A stretch of 64,000 bases of DNA from an uncultured Microbacterium sp. (GTDB lineage Bacteria > Actinomycetota > Actinomycetes > Actinomycetales > Microbacteriaceae): the NCBI GenBank assembly GCA_913774665.1, contig CAJYHN010000013.1, positions 186,001 to 250,000 of the forward strand, given 5' to 3'. A program made the position numbers and the translations under genes. The notes beneath the pieces were generated by a model. That model did no database searches and was not told the DNA's origin. It was given only the letters and a program-made list of their open reading frames with translations. Position 1 is the first letter of the stretch; every line of letters starts with the position of its first letter. This document shows positions 8,590-18,082 of the stretch, in pieces.

Positions 8590-9192
8590 TCAGACCGGGA
8601 GCGGGTCGACCAGCCCGGTGCGCAGCTCGACCGGCAGGTGCGCCAGGTCGTTGTGCGAGAGGAGGGTCCAGGGCCGGCCCTTCTTCTGCGCGATGACCGT
8701 GAGACCGCAATAGGCCTGGTTGATGGTCATCCAGCGCCACTCGGGCGCCTGCAGCACCTCGCGGACGAACCACGAGATGACGAAGTTGTGCGTGATGACC
8801 AGCTCGTGCACCTCACCGGCCTTGCGGGCCAGGAATTCAGCGGTGGCGTCGGCCATCTGGGCGCGGCCGGCGTCGATCTCGGCCTCCGTCACCGAACCGA
8901 AGAAGGGCTCGAACGCGGCGGGCGTCTCGGGCGTCATGCCGGTGGGGATGCAATCGAACAGCAGCGCAGAGGACTCGGGGGTGACGGCGGGCAGACGATC
9001 GGCAACGGCGCGAGCGGTCTGCGCCGCGCGCTCGAGCGGCGAGTGCCACACGGCGTCGAGAGGGAGTCCGGACAGGCGGTCGGCCAGCAGGGCGGCCTGG
9101 CGCTGCCCCCGCGGCGACAGGGGGCCGTCGGTGAGGCCGTGCTCGGCATCCTGGTGCTCGCCGTGGCGCACCAGGTAGATGTAGTGCGTCAC
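8590..9192 (-). CDS. Histidine phosphatase family protein
   Basis: A 200-residue phosphoglycerate-mutase-like phosphatase. The phospho-accepting His is in LVRHGEHQD (about residue 10), the second Arg block is SPLERAAQTAR, and the second catalytic His is in VITHNFVISW. The substrate is unknown. The start is GTG 9190-9192 with a weak GGTGAG upstream. It reads toward dapB but is separated by about 60 bp that include the dapB promoter. Confidence 0.88.
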   Translation of the reverse strand: MTHYIYLVRHGEHQDAEHGLTDGPLSPRGQRQAALLADRLSGLPLDAVWHSPLERAAQTARAVADRLPAVTPESSALLFDCIPTGMTPETPAAFEPFFGSVTEAEIDAGRAQMADATAEFLARKAGEVHELVITHNFVISWFVREVLQAPEWRWMTINQAYCGLTVIAQKKGRPWTLLSHNDLAHLPVELRTGLVDPLPV

Positions 9193-9271
9193 GTCAGCTC
9201 ACCCCGTCGTCGATCCGCCGTCCCCCGGCCCTCGCTGACAAGCCTACGTCACACCCCCGACAGGGGGCCGA

Positions 9272-10297
9272 TCACTCCGCGGCGCGCGCGATATCCGAGA
9301 GGTGCGCCCGGCTGAGCCGCACGCCGACGGCGCGCATGCACTCCACGACGTGCCGGGGCGCGAAGGCGTTCACGATGGGCGCCGTCACGATCTTCTGAGC
9401 GAGCAGCCAGGCCACCGCCACCGCGGCATCCGGGAGGCCGAGCTCGCCGCCCACGGCGTCGAGGGCGCGCAGCACGCGCGAGCCCCGCCGGTTCAAGTGC
9501 GCGGCGACCTGCGTGCCGCGCACCGACTGCGAGGATTGACCGCGGGTGCGGGTCTCGCCGGCCAGGAAGCCGTGGGCGAGAGGATGCGAGGGGGTCACGG
9601 CCATGTTCTGCGCCGCGGCGATGAGACGTACGTCGCCCTCGAATTCCGAGCGGCGCAGGACGTTGTAGGGGACGTCGAGCACCGTGATCCGCGGGTACCC
9701 CGCCGACGACAGGATGCGAGCCTCGACGAGCTGAGCGGCGGTGTAGCCGTGTGCGCCGATCGCCCGCACCTTGCCCGCGTCGACGAGCCACTCGCTCGTG
9801 GCCAGGGTGTCCTCCAGGAGCGCCTTGTCGCCCCGGGCGGCGTCGAGCGAGAGCACGTCGACGCGGTCGGTTCCCAGGCGCGTGAGCGAGGCCTCGACGG
9901 CACGCACGAGGTTGACCGAGTCGAGCCCGGGGTTGTCGGGGTGGCCGCCGATGCGGACCGTCACGACGGTGTCGTCGCGCATGCGGCGGGTGCGCAGCCA
10001 TTCGCCGATGATGAACTCGCTGCGCCCCGCCGAGTAGCTGTCGGCCGTGTGCAGCGCGTTGCCGCCGAGCTCGGCGTACGCGTCGAGGATCTCGTGGCTC
10101 GCGCGCGCGTCGACGTTCCATCCGAACTCCGCCCCGCCGAGGAACAGCGGAAAGACGTCGAACCCCGTCTCGCCGAGCGGGACGCGCACGTGCGAACCCA
10201 GCCCGGGACCCTGCAGGGTGATGGGCGACGAGGGGTGCGGGGCTCGATCTCGACGCAGGCGCGGCGTGGCCGTCTCATCGACGCCCGAGCCGCTCAT
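9272..10297 (-). CDS. Aldo/keto reductase-fold protein with altered catalytic residues
   Basis: A 341-residue protein clearly related to aldo/keto reductases (SEFIIGEWL, ASLTRLGTDRVDVL, SEWLVDAGKVRAIGAHGY), but three of the four usual catalytic positions differ. The Asp in the usual FDTAD block is His here (LHTADSY), the Lys in the usual TKVG strand is Arg (TVRIGG), and the His of the usual QIHW strand is Asp (LSLDAARGD). Only the Tyr (TADSY) remains. It may bind a nucleotide or ligand without reducing aldehydes. The start ATG 10295-10297 follows GAGAGGA; the longer frame adds unconserved residues. It stands alone, downstream of pnp on the same strand. Confidence 0.85.
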   Translation of the reverse strand: MSGSGVDETATPRLRRDRAPHPSSPITLQGPGLGSHVRVPLGETGFDVFPLFLGGAEFGWNVDARASHEILDAYAELGGNALHTADSYSAGRSEFIIGEWLRTRRMRDDTVVTVRIGGHPDNPGLDSVNLVRAVEASLTRLGTDRVDVLSLDAARGDKALLEDTLATSEWLVDAGKVRAIGAHGYTAAQLVEARILSSAGYPRITVLDVPYNVLRRSEFEGDVRLIAAAQNMAVTPSHPLAHGFLAGETRTRGQSSQSVRGTQVAAHLNRRGSRVLRALDAVGGELGLPDAAVAVAWLLAQKIVTAPIVNAFAPRHVVECMRAVGVRLSRAHLSDIARAAE

Positions 10298-10480
10298 GGC
10301 GAGGTCCTCTCCCACAATGCCGGGTGACGGTACGGAACGACACCCGTACACCACGCCCCCCGACGTATTACGAGGCTAGGCCTTCGCCGAGGCCGCTCCG
10401 TCGATTGCCCCGCCGCGCTGATAAACATTGCGTAACGCTTACGCGTCGCTCGCCACACGCGTCACATCCGTCACACGACG

Positions 10481-10513
10481 GATGCCCGCCCCGCACGAAG
10501 CGGGACGGGCATC
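10481..10513 (-). terminator. Terminator of pnp built on an inverted GGATGCC pair
   Basis: A 14-bp stem (10481-10494 with 10500-10513, one mismatch) and a 5-base loop lie 17 bp past the pnp stop. The outer ends of the arms are the heptamer GGATGCC and its complement. No strong T-tract is present on the minus strand. Confidence 0.6.
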
Positions 10514-10529
10514 CGATCAGAGGGAAGGA

Positions 10530-12827
10530 TCAGCCTTCGGCGGGAGCCTCGGGGCCCTCGCTCGCGGCGGCCGAGCTCTGCGTGTCGGCGGGCTCGGGCG
10601 TGGTGGCCTCCTCGTCGAGCACGGGCTCGAGCGAGAGCTTGCCGCGGTCGTCGATCTTCGTGATGCGCACGAGGATCTTGCGACCGACCGAGAGCACGTC
10701 CTCGACGTTCTCGACGCGCTTGCCACCGGCGAGCTTGCGGACCTCGCTGACGTGCAGCAGGCCGTCCTTGCCGGGAAGCAGCGAGACGAACGCGCCGAAG
10801 GTCGCGATCTTGACGACGGTTCCGAGGAACTGCTCGCCCACCTCGGGGTTGGTCGGGTTGGCGATCGCGTTCACCTGGGCGCGGGCCGCCTCGGCCGAGG
10901 GGCCGTCGGTCGCACCGATGTAGACGGTGCCGTCCTCCTCGATCGAGATCTGGGCGCCGGTCTCGTCCTGGATGGAGTTGATCGTCTTGCCCTTGGGGCC
11001 GATGAGCTCACCGATCTTGTCGACGGGGATCTGGACGCTGATGACGCGGGGCGCGGTGGGCGCCATCTCGTCGGGGGCGTCGATCGCCGAGTTCAGAACG
11101 TTGAGAATCGTGAGGCGAGCCTCCTTGGCCTGGGTGAGCGCTGCGGCCAGCACCGACGACGGGATGCCGTCGAGCTTGGTGTCGAGCTGGATCGCGGTGA
11201 TGAACTCGCTCGTACCTGCGACCTTGAAGTCCATGTCGCCGAGGGCGTCTTCGGCGCCGAGGATGTCGGTCAGGGCGGCGTAGCGCGTCTGTCCGTCGAC
11301 CTCGTCGGTGACCAGGCCCATGGCGATACCGGCGACGGGGGCGCGCAGGGGCACACCCGCGTTCAGCAGCGACAGGGTCGAGGCGCAGACCGAGCCCATC
11401 GACGTCGAACCGTTGGAGCCGAGGGCCTCGGACACCTGACGGATCGCGTAGGGGAACTCCTCGCGGCTGGGGAGCACAGGAACGAGCGCGCGCTCGGCCA
11501 GGAAGCCGTGTCCGATCTCGCGACGCTTCGGCGAACCCACGCGACCGGTCTCACCGGTCGAGTACGGCGGGAAGTTGTAGTGGTGCAGGTAGCGCTTGCT
11601 CGTGATGGGCGAGAGCGAGTCGATCTGCTGCTCCATCTTGAGCATGTTCAGCGTGGTGACGCCCAGGATCTGGGTCTCGCCGCGCTGGAAGATCGCCGAG
11701 CCGTGGACGCGCGGGATGACCTGCACCTCGGCGTCGAGCGGGCGGATGTCGGCGAGGCCACGGCCGTCGATGCGTACACCCTCGCTGAGGATGCGACCGC
11801 GCACGATCTTCTTGGTGACCGACTTGTAGGCGGCCGAGAACTCCAGCGGCGCGCCGGCCGGGAGCTCGCCCGCCTCGACGGCGGCGATGAGCTCGCCCTT
11901 GACGCGGTCCTTGACGGCGTCGTCGGCGTTCTGACGCTCCTGCTTGTCGGCGATCTGGTAGACGCCCACGAGGTCGTCGTACGAGCGACCGGCGACGAAG
12001 TCGTAGACCTCGGAGCTGTACGCGGGGAAGACCGGGTAGGGCTGGATCTCCTTGGCCGCGGTGCGCGCGACCTCGTTCTGCGCGTCGACGAGCTGGCGCA
12101 GGAAGGGCTTGGCGGCCTCGAGGCCCTCGGCGACGACCTGCTCGTTCGGCTTGGTCGCGCCGCCCTTGATCATGTTCCAGCTGCCCTCGGTGGCCTCGGC
12201 CTCCACCATCATGATGGCGACGTCGCCGTCGTCGAGCACGCGGCCCGCGACGATGAGGTCGAAGACGGCGTCCTCGAGCTGCGTGACGGTCGGGAACGCG
12301 ACCCACTGGTCGGCGTGCTCGCCCTGGCCGGGAATGAGCGCCAGGCGCACACCCGCGATGGGACCGGAGAACGGCAGACCCGAGATCTGGGTCGACAGCG
12401 AGGCGGCGTTGATGGCCAGCGCGTCGTAGAACTCGCCGGGGGCGATCGACAGCACGGTGACGACGATCTGCACCTCGTTGCGCAGGCCGTCGACGAACGA
12501 CGGGCGCAGGGGGCGGTCGATGAGGCGGCACACGAGGATGGCCTCAGTGGAGGGGCGACCCTCGCGGCGGAAGAACGAGCCGGGGATCTTGCCGGCCGCG
12601 TACGAGCGCTCCTCGACGTCGACGGTCAGCGGGAAGAAATCGAATCCTTCACGCGGGTGCTTGCCGGCACTGGTGGCCGACAGCAGCATGGTCTCCTCGT
12701 CGAGGTAGGCGGCGACAGCGCCCTGAGCCTGCTGAGCGAGGCGTCCGGTTTCGAACCGGACGGTACGGGTGCCGAAACGGCCGTTGTCGAGAACGGCTTC
12801 AGCGGCGGTGATTTCTGGACCTTCCAA
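10530..12827 (-). CDS. pnp: Polyribonucleotide nucleotidyltransferase
   Basis: PNPase degrades RNA 3'-5' phosphorolytically and can add tails; it forms a trimeric ring. The 765-residue protein has two RNase PH-like cores ([15 protein letters not shown] in the first, [13 protein letters not shown] in the second), then a KH domain ([17 protein letters not shown]) and an S1 domain ([21 protein letters not shown]) and an acidic, Ala-rich tail. I take TTG 12825-12827 as start ([14 protein letters not shown]), because it follows a strong AAGGAGG and matches the usual N-terminus; the longer frame upstream is unconserved. rpsO, often next to pnp, is 14 kb away here. Confidence 0.96.
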   Translation of the reverse strand: MEGPEITAAEAVLDNGRFGTRTVRFETGRLAQQAQGAVAAYLDEETMLLSATSAGKHPREGFDFFPLTVDVEERSYAAGKIPGSFFRREGRPSTEAILVCRLIDRPLRPSFVDGLRNEVQIVVTVLSIAPGEFYDALAINAASLSTQISGLPFSGPIAGVRLALIPGQGEHADQWVAFPTVTQLEDAVFDLIVAGRVLDDGDVAIMMVEAEATEGSWNMIKGGATKPNEQVVAEGLEAAKPFLRQLVDAQNEVARTAAKEIQPYPVFPAYSSEVYDFVAGRSYDDLVGVYQIADKQERQNADDAVKDRVKGELIAAVEAGELPAGAPLEFSAAYKSVTKKIVRGRILSEGVRIDGRGLADIRPLDAEVQVIPRVHGSAIFQRGETQILGVTTLNMLKMEQQIDSLSPITSKRYLHHYNFPPYSTGETGRVGSPKRREIGHGFLAERALVPVLPSREEFPYAIRQVSEALGSNGSTSMGSVCASTLSLLNAGVPLRAPVAGIAMGLVTDEVDGQTRYAALTDILGAEDALGDMDFKVAGTSEFITAIQLDTKLDGIPSSVLAAALTQAKEARLTILNVLNSAIDAPDEMAPTAPRVISVQIPVDKIGELIGPKGKTINSIQDETGAQISIEEDGTVYIGATDGPSAEAARAQVNAIANPTNPEVGEQFLGTVVKIATFGAFVSLLPGKDGLLHVSEVRKLAGGKRVENVEDVLSVGRKILVRITKIDDRGKLSLEPVLDEEATTPEPADTQSSAAASEGPEAPAEG

Positions 12828-13129
12828 GAGGTCCCTCCTTCTTTGTTTAGGCTCGCCGCCCCGTGTGGGCGACGAGCTGACATGCGAAGGAGCAGGAACA
12901 GGCAGAAAGGGCGCGCCGACGAATCGACCCGGAATCCCGGCGACTGGCCACCAGTAGACGACCACCCGGCGTATGACGGGGAGTCCACCACAGGGGACCA
13001 GCGTCTGCCGGCCTGCTCCGTGAGCTCATATGTAGTTGAGCCGATGCCACGACGGCATCCCTCGCCACCCTACCAGCGGCGACCGGTTACGGGTGGGCAG
13101 CGCACGGGATCGTGCTCTACCGTGACCAC
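12828..13129. promoter_or_regulatory. 302-bp divergent intergenic region upstream of pnp
   Basis: No gene is seen. It holds the pnp ribosome binding site (AAGGAGG, 12834-12840) and a long leader; a TAGGGT on the minus strand near 13067-13072 could be the pnp -10, which would give a leader of about 230 bases, in line with the long, often self-regulated leaders known for pnp. At the other end TACCGT (13118-13123) ends six bases before the ATG at 13130 and is the likely leaderless promoter of the transglycosylase-like gene. One GGCATCC lies near 13055. Confidence 0.45.
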
Positions 13130-14392
13130 ATGGGTCTCATCCGTCGCACGAGTCACACGCTTCTCGCGTGCATCCTCGCCGGCGCGGCCCTCGTCCCCGT
13201 CCCCGCCTCCGCGGCGGTTCTCGGCACGGGGTCCGCGGCTCCCCGCGCCGCGGTCGATGAGAGCGCCGTCGCCCGGGTGCAGGCGGAGTTGGATGCCGCG
13301 GAGGCCGTCGCCGTGGCCGCGTCGCGCCGCGCCCTCGACGCGTCGGCGACCGCCGAGCAGACGCGACTGCTCGCCGCTACGACCGCTGCGCGCGCCGCGG
13401 CGTTGAGCGCCGAGAGCGCCTCCGCCGACGCCGCCGAGACCTCGAGCGCCGCGGCCGCCGGCGCCAGCGCCGCGCGGCTGTACCGCACCGTGGGCGGCGG
13501 TCCGCTGGTGGCACAGCTGCTGACGGACGCCGATCCCGACTCGCTGCTCGAACGACTCGGCATCCTGGATCGGGTCTCCGAGGTCGCCGCGCGCACTGCG
13601 GGCCGGGCCCGCAGTACGGCCGACGTCGCGACGTCGCTGCGCGAGCAGGCCGAGCAGGCACGGGACCACGCCGCGCGCGTGGCCGCCGACGCTCGAGCCA
13701 CCGCGGAAGCGGCGCAGAGCGATGCGGACGCCGAGGCGACGACGGTGCGCGAGACGCAGGGCCGCCTCGACGATCTCTACGCCCAGCTCGCTGCCCTCCG
13801 GGCCACGACCGCCGCTCAGGAGCGCGCGGCGCGCGAGGAGCAGAAGGTGCAGCGCGATGCGGCGCAGCCCGGCGGATCCGCCGGCGCGGCGAGCGCGGGC
13901 GGCGGTGCGGGTCGGGGCGGCGGTGCGGGTCCTGGCGGCGGCGGGGGCTCGGCCGGGGGCGGCTCCTCCTCGACCGGGGGCGGTGCGAACAGCGGATCGT
14001 CGGGCGGCGGCGACGGCGGATCGACCGGCGGTGCGGGCAGCGGCGGCTCGGGGGCGGGGTCGACGGCTCCGGCCGGTCCGATCATGAGCCCGAGCGAGGC
14101 GCGGTCTGCGGCCCGCGGCGCGATCGGCCGCTACGGCTGGGGCGACGACCAGTTCTCCTGCCTCGTCTCGCTGTGGAATCGCGAGTCGGGATGGCGGGCC
14201 GACGCCTACAACACGGGCAGCGGTGCCTACGGCATCCCTCAGGCTCTCCCCGGCGACAAGATGGCCTCCGCCGGACTCGACTGGCGCACCAACGCCGTCA
14301 CCCAGATCTCCTGGGGCCTGTCGTACATCGGCTCGCGGTACGGCTCCCCCTGCGGCGCGTGGGACCACTCCCAGCGCACCGGGTGGTACTGA
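13130..14392 (+). CDS. Secreted coiled-coil protein with C-terminal lytic transglycosylase-like domain
   Basis: A 420-residue exported protein. A Sec signal peptide (about 1-29, ending ASAA) is followed by an Ala-rich coiled coil (about 40-235, with one interruption YRTVGGGPLVAQLLTDADPDSLLERL), a Gly/Ser linker (about 245-310) and a C-terminal domain of about 105 residues. The latter (LVSLWNRESGWRADAYN, GAYGIPQALPG) has the catalytic Glu of transglycosylase-type muramidases in NRESGW. The layout recalls RipA/PcsB-type cell-wall proteins, but with a transglycosylase-like domain and no NlpC/P60 domain. TACCGT at 13118-13123 suggests a leaderless transcript. Role in peptidoglycan remodelling is inferred. 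Confidence 0.85.
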   Translation: MGLIRRTSHTLLACILAGAALVPVPASAAVLGTGSAAPRAAVDESAVARVQAELDAAEAVAVAASRRALDASATAEQTRLLAATTAARAAALSAESASADAAETSSAAAAGASAARLYRTVGGGPLVAQLLTDADPDSLLERLGILDRVSEVAARTAGRARSTADVATSLREQAEQARDHAARVAADARATAEAAQSDADAEATTVRETQGRLDDLYAQLAALRATTAAQERAAREEQKVQRDAAQPGGSAGAASAGGGAGRGGGAGPGGGGGSAGGGSSSTGGGANSGSSGGGDGGSTGGAGSGGSGAGSTAPAGPIMSPSEARSAARGAIGRYGWGDDQFSCLVSLWNRESGWRADAYNTGSGAYGIPQALPGDKMASAGLDWRTNAVTQISWGLSYIGSRYGSPCGAWDHSQRTGWY

Positions 14393-14446
14393 CGCCCCGG
14401 CGCGAGGGCGCAGGCCGCGTGCGCGCGCCGCGATCCCGCGCGCCTC

Positions 14447-16414
14447 TCAGACCGCGTCGGCGCGCTCGCGATCGCCACGGGTGGGCAGCTCGATGTAGCC
14501 CGCGTGCTTGGCGACGATCCCGTCACCGGCCGTCCGCCCGCGCACGCGGCGCCACACCCACGGCAGGGCATCGCGCGTGAGCCAGGTTCCGCGCGGGCGT
14601 TCGACGTCGTCGGCGTGCAGCGCCTCGTCGAGACCGAGCAATGCCCGCGCGTCGGGCACGCCCAGGGCCTCCGCCCCGCGGTAGGCGACGAGGCGGTGCC
14701 CGGCCGAACTGAGGTGCACGAGGTCGTCGGCCCACATCGGCGCCTCGCCGATCTCGCCCACGGCCTCGAGGTCGAGCAGGATCGCGCCCTGCTCCGCCGC
14801 GATCCGGCGCAGGTGCACGTTGTACGCCGCGAACCGTCGGGCGAAGATGCGCGCGGCGGGCCGCCGCGGAAGGAACGTCGTCACCAGCAGCACATCGGCG
14901 CCGGTCCGTCGCACCGCGCGCACCGCCGACTCGACCTCGGCGACCAGCGCCGGGAGCACGGGCGCCGGCCCCACGAGGTCGTTCGCACCGATGAGGATCG
15001 ACACCAGGTCGGGCTTCAGGGCGAGAGCGGCGGGGATCTGCTCGTCGATCAGGTGCCGCACCCGGCGACTGCGCACGGCCAGGTTCGCGTAGCGGAACGG
15101 CCCCTCCTCGGTGGTGCCGGCGAGGAGTTCGGCGAGACGGTCCGCCCAGCCTCGGAACTGACCCGACGGCATCCGCGAGGCGTCGCACAGCCCCTCGGTC
15201 AACGAGTCCCCGAGGGCCACGAAACTCGTCCACCGTCCTCGAGTGCGGGATGCCGCGGTGCCGGCCGGTCGTGGACTGCCGCGCCGCAGCAGGCTGTCGT
15301 CGACGCGGCGCAGAGCGATGGCGTCGCGGTAGTGCTCGATCAGCGACCCGGTCAGCGCCGCCCACGTGCGTCCCTCCACCGAGCCGCGCGCCGCGCGGGC
15401 GAAGGCGCGGCGTTTGGCGTCATCGCCCACGAGGTCTGCGACACGCGCGCGGAGGTCGTCGAGGTCGCCGGGCTTGTAGAGCCACCCGTCGACGCTCGAG
15501 CGCACGAGATCGAGGGGACCGCCGACACCCGTCGCGACCACCGGGACGCCGCTCGCGAGCGCCTCCTGAATGGTCTGACCGAAGGTCTCGCTCTCCCCCG
15601 GGTGCACGAACACGTCGAAGCCCGCCATGACCCGCGCGAGTTCGGAGCCCGACAGGTGGCCCGTGAACACGGCATCCGGAATCGCCTTTTCGAGGGCGGG
15701 ACGCGAGGGGCCGTCGCCGACGATGACCAGCCGCGTGTCGGGGAGGTCGGCCAGGGCGCGGAGGTCGTCGACCTGCTTCTCGGGCGCCAGGCGACCGACG
15801 TAGCCGATGATGCGTTCGCCGCTCGAGGCGATCCCCGCCCGCCACCGATCGTCGCGGTGCTCGGGGGCGAAGCGCACGGCATCCACTCCCCTGCCCCACC
15901 GGCGGATGCGGTCGACGCCGAGGTCCTCGAGCTGCCGGGTCGACGCCGACGAGGGCGCGAGCGTCAGAGTCGCCCGGCGGTGCAGGCGCGAGACGTGTCC
16001 GGCGACGAGGGCCGTCGCGTGCGGCAGTCCGTACTTCTGCGAGTAGGCCACGACGTCCGTCTGGTAGACCGCGACCGAGGGGATCTTGAGCGCGTCGGCG
16101 GCGGCCAGGCCCTGCCAGCCCAGGACGAACGGCGATGCCAGGTGCACGACGTCGGGGTCGAAGTCGCGCAGGAGGGCGCCCAGGCGCGCCGCCCGCGCGA
16201 ACACCACGCGCACCTCGGGGTAGGACGGGAGCGGTACGGATCGCAGCAGCTCGGTACGGGCCCCGTGCAGATCGGCGGTGACGTCGCCGGACTTGGGCGC
16301 GATCACCAGCGTCTCGTGGCCCGCCTCGGCCAGATGCCGCAGGACGTGGAGAACGGAACCGGTGACCCCGTTCATGTGCGGGAGGAAGGATTCGGCCAGC
16401 AGCGCGACTCTCAC
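14447..16414 (-). CDS. Glycosyltransferase family 4 fused to an SGNH/GDSL hydrolase
   Basis: One unbroken 655-residue frame carries two enzymes. Residues 1 to ~370 form a GT-B glycosyltransferase resembling actinobacterial mannosyltransferases: N-terminal SFLPHMNGVTGSVLHV, GYVGRLAPEKQVDDL and the donor-site block HPGESETFGQTIQEALASG. Residues ~395-590 form an SGNH hydrolase: block I FVALGDSLTEG with the nucleophile Ser, block III GANDL, block V DDLVHLSSAGH with the Asp-His pair. About 60 basic residues follow. The start is GTG 16412-16414 (VRVALLAESFLP); upstream codons are unconserved. The fusion would couple sugar transfer with ester (possibly acyl or acetyl) hydrolysis on a glycolipid or glycan; that is inference. 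Confidence 0.88.
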   Translation of the reverse strand: MRVALLAESFLPHMNGVTGSVLHVLRHLAEAGHETLVIAPKSGDVTADLHGARTELLRSVPLPSYPEVRVVFARAARLGALLRDFDPDVVHLASPFVLGWQGLAAADALKIPSVAVYQTDVVAYSQKYGLPHATALVAGHVSRLHRRATLTLAPSSASTRQLEDLGVDRIRRWGRGVDAVRFAPEHRDDRWRAGIASSGERIIGYVGRLAPEKQVDDLRALADLPDTRLVIVGDGPSRPALEKAIPDAVFTGHLSGSELARVMAGFDVFVHPGESETFGQTIQEALASGVPVVATGVGGPLDLVRSSVDGWLYKPGDLDDLRARVADLVGDDAKRRAFARAARGSVEGRTWAALTGSLIEHYRDAIALRRVDDSLLRRGSPRPAGTAASRTRGRWTSFVALGDSLTEGLCDASRMPSGQFRGWADRLAELLAGTTEEGPFRYANLAVRSRRVRHLIDEQIPAALALKPDLVSILIGANDLVGPAPVLPALVAEVESAVRAVRRTGADVLLVTTFLPRRPAARIFARRFAAYNVHLRRIAAEQGAILLDLEAVGEIGEAPMWADDLVHLSSAGHRLVAYRGAEALGVPDARALLGLDEALHADDVERPRGTWLTRDALPWVWRRVRGRTAGDGIVAKHAGYIELPTRGDRERADAV

Positions 16415-16502
16415 GACACCAGGGTGAGGCGTGTCGCGGCCTCGCGGGGGCCGTTCGCGCCCGACGTTCGCGATGTTCACCGGATGCTCCGCCGGGCGTC
16501 AT

Positions 16503-16518
16503 CCCCGCGTAGGCGGGG
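16503..16518. repeat. Short REP-like hairpin
   Basis: CCCCGC (16503-16508) pairs with GCGGGG (16513-16518) around GTAG, inside a stretch of the type GTCATCCCCGCGTAGGCGGG that recurs as a REP element in many bacteria. It is a single copy here, upstream of the dedA-like gene and near the promoter region of the divergent GT-SGNH gene. Confidence 0.4.
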
Positions 16519-16547
16519 CGTCTCGATCCACGGCGGAGAGTGACGGA

Positions 16548-17159
16548 ATGGACGGAGTCGACGCCTGGCTGCAGGCGATCGCGGCGAGCCCCTGGGCTCT
16601 GCCCGCGATGGCGCTGCTGGTGTTCGCCGACGCGTTCCTCGTCGTGATCCCCGGCGAGACCGCGGTCACGGCGTTCGGCGCCCTCGCCGTCGCCCACGGC
16701 ACTCCCCCGCTCGTCGCGGTGATCCTCGTCGCGGGGGCGGCGGCCTTCGCGGGCGATCTCGGCTGCTACCTGGTGGGACGCCTCGTGGGGGTCGAGCGCT
16801 GGGCGTGGATGCGCGGACCGCGAGTCTCCGCCGCGCTGGACTGGGCCCGAGCGCGCCTCGAACGCAACGCCGCCGTCGTGCTCTTCACGGCCCGCTTCGT
16901 GCCCTTCGCGCGGCTCGCGGTCAACCTCGCGGCGGGCGCGGCCCGGGTGAATCCGGCGCGGTACTTGGGTGTCGCGGCGGTCGCGGCGGTGGCCTGGGCC
17001 GCCTATCAGGCGGTGATCGGCGCGGTCGTGGCGGCGCTCGTGCCCGGTGGTCCGGTGGTGGCGGTCGTGGTGTCGATCGTCGTGGCGGTGGGGATCGGCG
17101 TGGGTATCGACCTCGTGCTCGCGCGACGGGCGAAGCGCCGGGCGGCCGCGCGCTCCTGA
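16548..17159 (+). CDS. DedA family membrane protein
   Basis: A 203-residue integral membrane protein of the DedA/VTT family, whose members act as proton-dependent lipid or lipid-carrier translocases. LVVIPGETAVTAFGALA (about residues 27-43), the FAGDLGCYLVGRLVG block and FTARFVPFARLAVNLAAGAAR contain the conserved acidic and Arg residues of the family. About five hydrophobic segments are visible, and the tail is basic. The start ATG 16548 follows CGGAGAG; the longer frame upstream runs into REP-like DNA. Confidence 0.9.
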   Translation: MDGVDAWLQAIAASPWALPAMALLVFADAFLVVIPGETAVTAFGALAVAHGTPPLVAVILVAGAAAFAGDLGCYLVGRLVGVERWAWMRGPRVSAALDWARARLERNAAVVLFTARFVPFARLAVNLAAGAARVNPARYLGVAAVAAVAWAAYQAVIGAVVAALVPGGPVVAVVVSIVVAVGIGVGIDLVLARRAKRRAAARS

Positions 17160-17274
17160 CCCTCGCGGAGGCGGACGGTCGCGCCGGTATCGGATCTCAC
17201 GCGATCGTGCGTCCGATTCCGATGCGAATCTGCGAGCCTGCTCGCGCCGATCCCGGATGCCGACGCTCGGCGCC

Positions 17275-18036
17275 TCAACCCAGGGCGAGAGTCCGCTCGG
17301 CGGCGTCGACGAGGGCGCGCCCGTACGACGGCCCATGGCCGGCGGCGTGCACGGCGAGCGGATGCAATTGGTGCACCGGCACGCGCTCGCTCCAGCCGTC
17401 GCGCAGCGGGTGCGCCCGGTCGTACGCGTCGAGCACCTGGTCGAGGAAGGGGCACCCGAACAGCGCGAGCATCGCGAGATCGGTCTCGCGGTGGCCACCG
17501 TGGGCGGCCGGGTCGATCAGCACGACGCCCTCGTCGCCCCACAGCACGTTGCCCGCCCAGAGGTCGCCGTGCAGACGGGCGGGCGGTTCGTCGTCGTCGA
17601 AGGCTCCCGCCGCGATCAGCGCGCACGCGCGCCCGACCACCTCGGCTCCGGATGCCGACAGATTGCCGGCGGTGACGGCGAGGGGCAGAAACGGCTCGAC
17701 GCGCTGCGCGGCGTAGAAAATGCCCCACGTCGGCTTCGGTCGTGCCGATTGCGAGCGGCTGCCGATGAAGATGTCGCCCGTCCAGCCGGGCGGGGGCGAA
17801 CCGAAGGCCTCGGCCCCGGCATCGTGCATCGCGGCGAGCGCGAGGCCGAACGCCTCGGCGGCCTCCGCGGAGGGACGCGTCTCGGCGATGCGCTCCAGCA
17901 CGATCCGCCGGTCGGCGACCTCGATCACCTCGGCGACGCGTGCGCCGCCCGCGCCGGCGAGCCACCGGAGCCCCGCGGCCTCGGCGGCGAAGAAACCGGC
18001 CGGGGCGTCGGGGCGGGTCTTCACGTACTGTTCCAT
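17275..18036 (-). CDS. Fructosamine kinase family protein
   Basis: A 253-residue protein-kinase-fold enzyme related to fructosamine/ketosamine-3-kinases, which phosphorylate sugar adducts on proteins and start deglycation. The catalytic loop is ARLHGDLWAGNVLW (about residue 155-168), and the metal-binding block LIDPAAHGGHRETDLAM replaces the DFG region, as in this family. The N-terminus is shorter than in typical members (about 285-300 residues). It is convergent with the dedA-like gene and divergent from the nuclease gene, with only 46 bp between the two start codons. Confidence 0.9.
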   Translation of the reverse strand: MEQYVKTRPDAPAGFFAAEAAGLRWLAGAGGARVAEVIEVADRRIVLERIAETRPSAEAAEAFGLALAAMHDAGAEAFGSPPPGWTGDIFIGSRSQSARPKPTWGIFYAAQRVEPFLPLAVTAGNLSASGAEVVGRACALIAAGAFDDDEPPARLHGDLWAGNVLWGDEGVVLIDPAAHGGHRETDLAMLALFGCPFLDQVLDAYDRAHPLRDGWSERVPVHQLHPLAVHAAGHGPSYGRALVDAAERTLALG

Positions 18037-18082
18037 TCCGTCAGTCTGTCGCGATGTCGGAGGTCACCGGCACGATGGGGGC

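Noticed and set aside
10428..13406. A 992-residue open frame on the strand opposite pnp
   Set aside because: It is the shadow of the pnp codons in high-G+C DNA: low-complexity Arg/Gly/Leu-rich product, no recognisable domain, and pnp itself shows all expected motifs.
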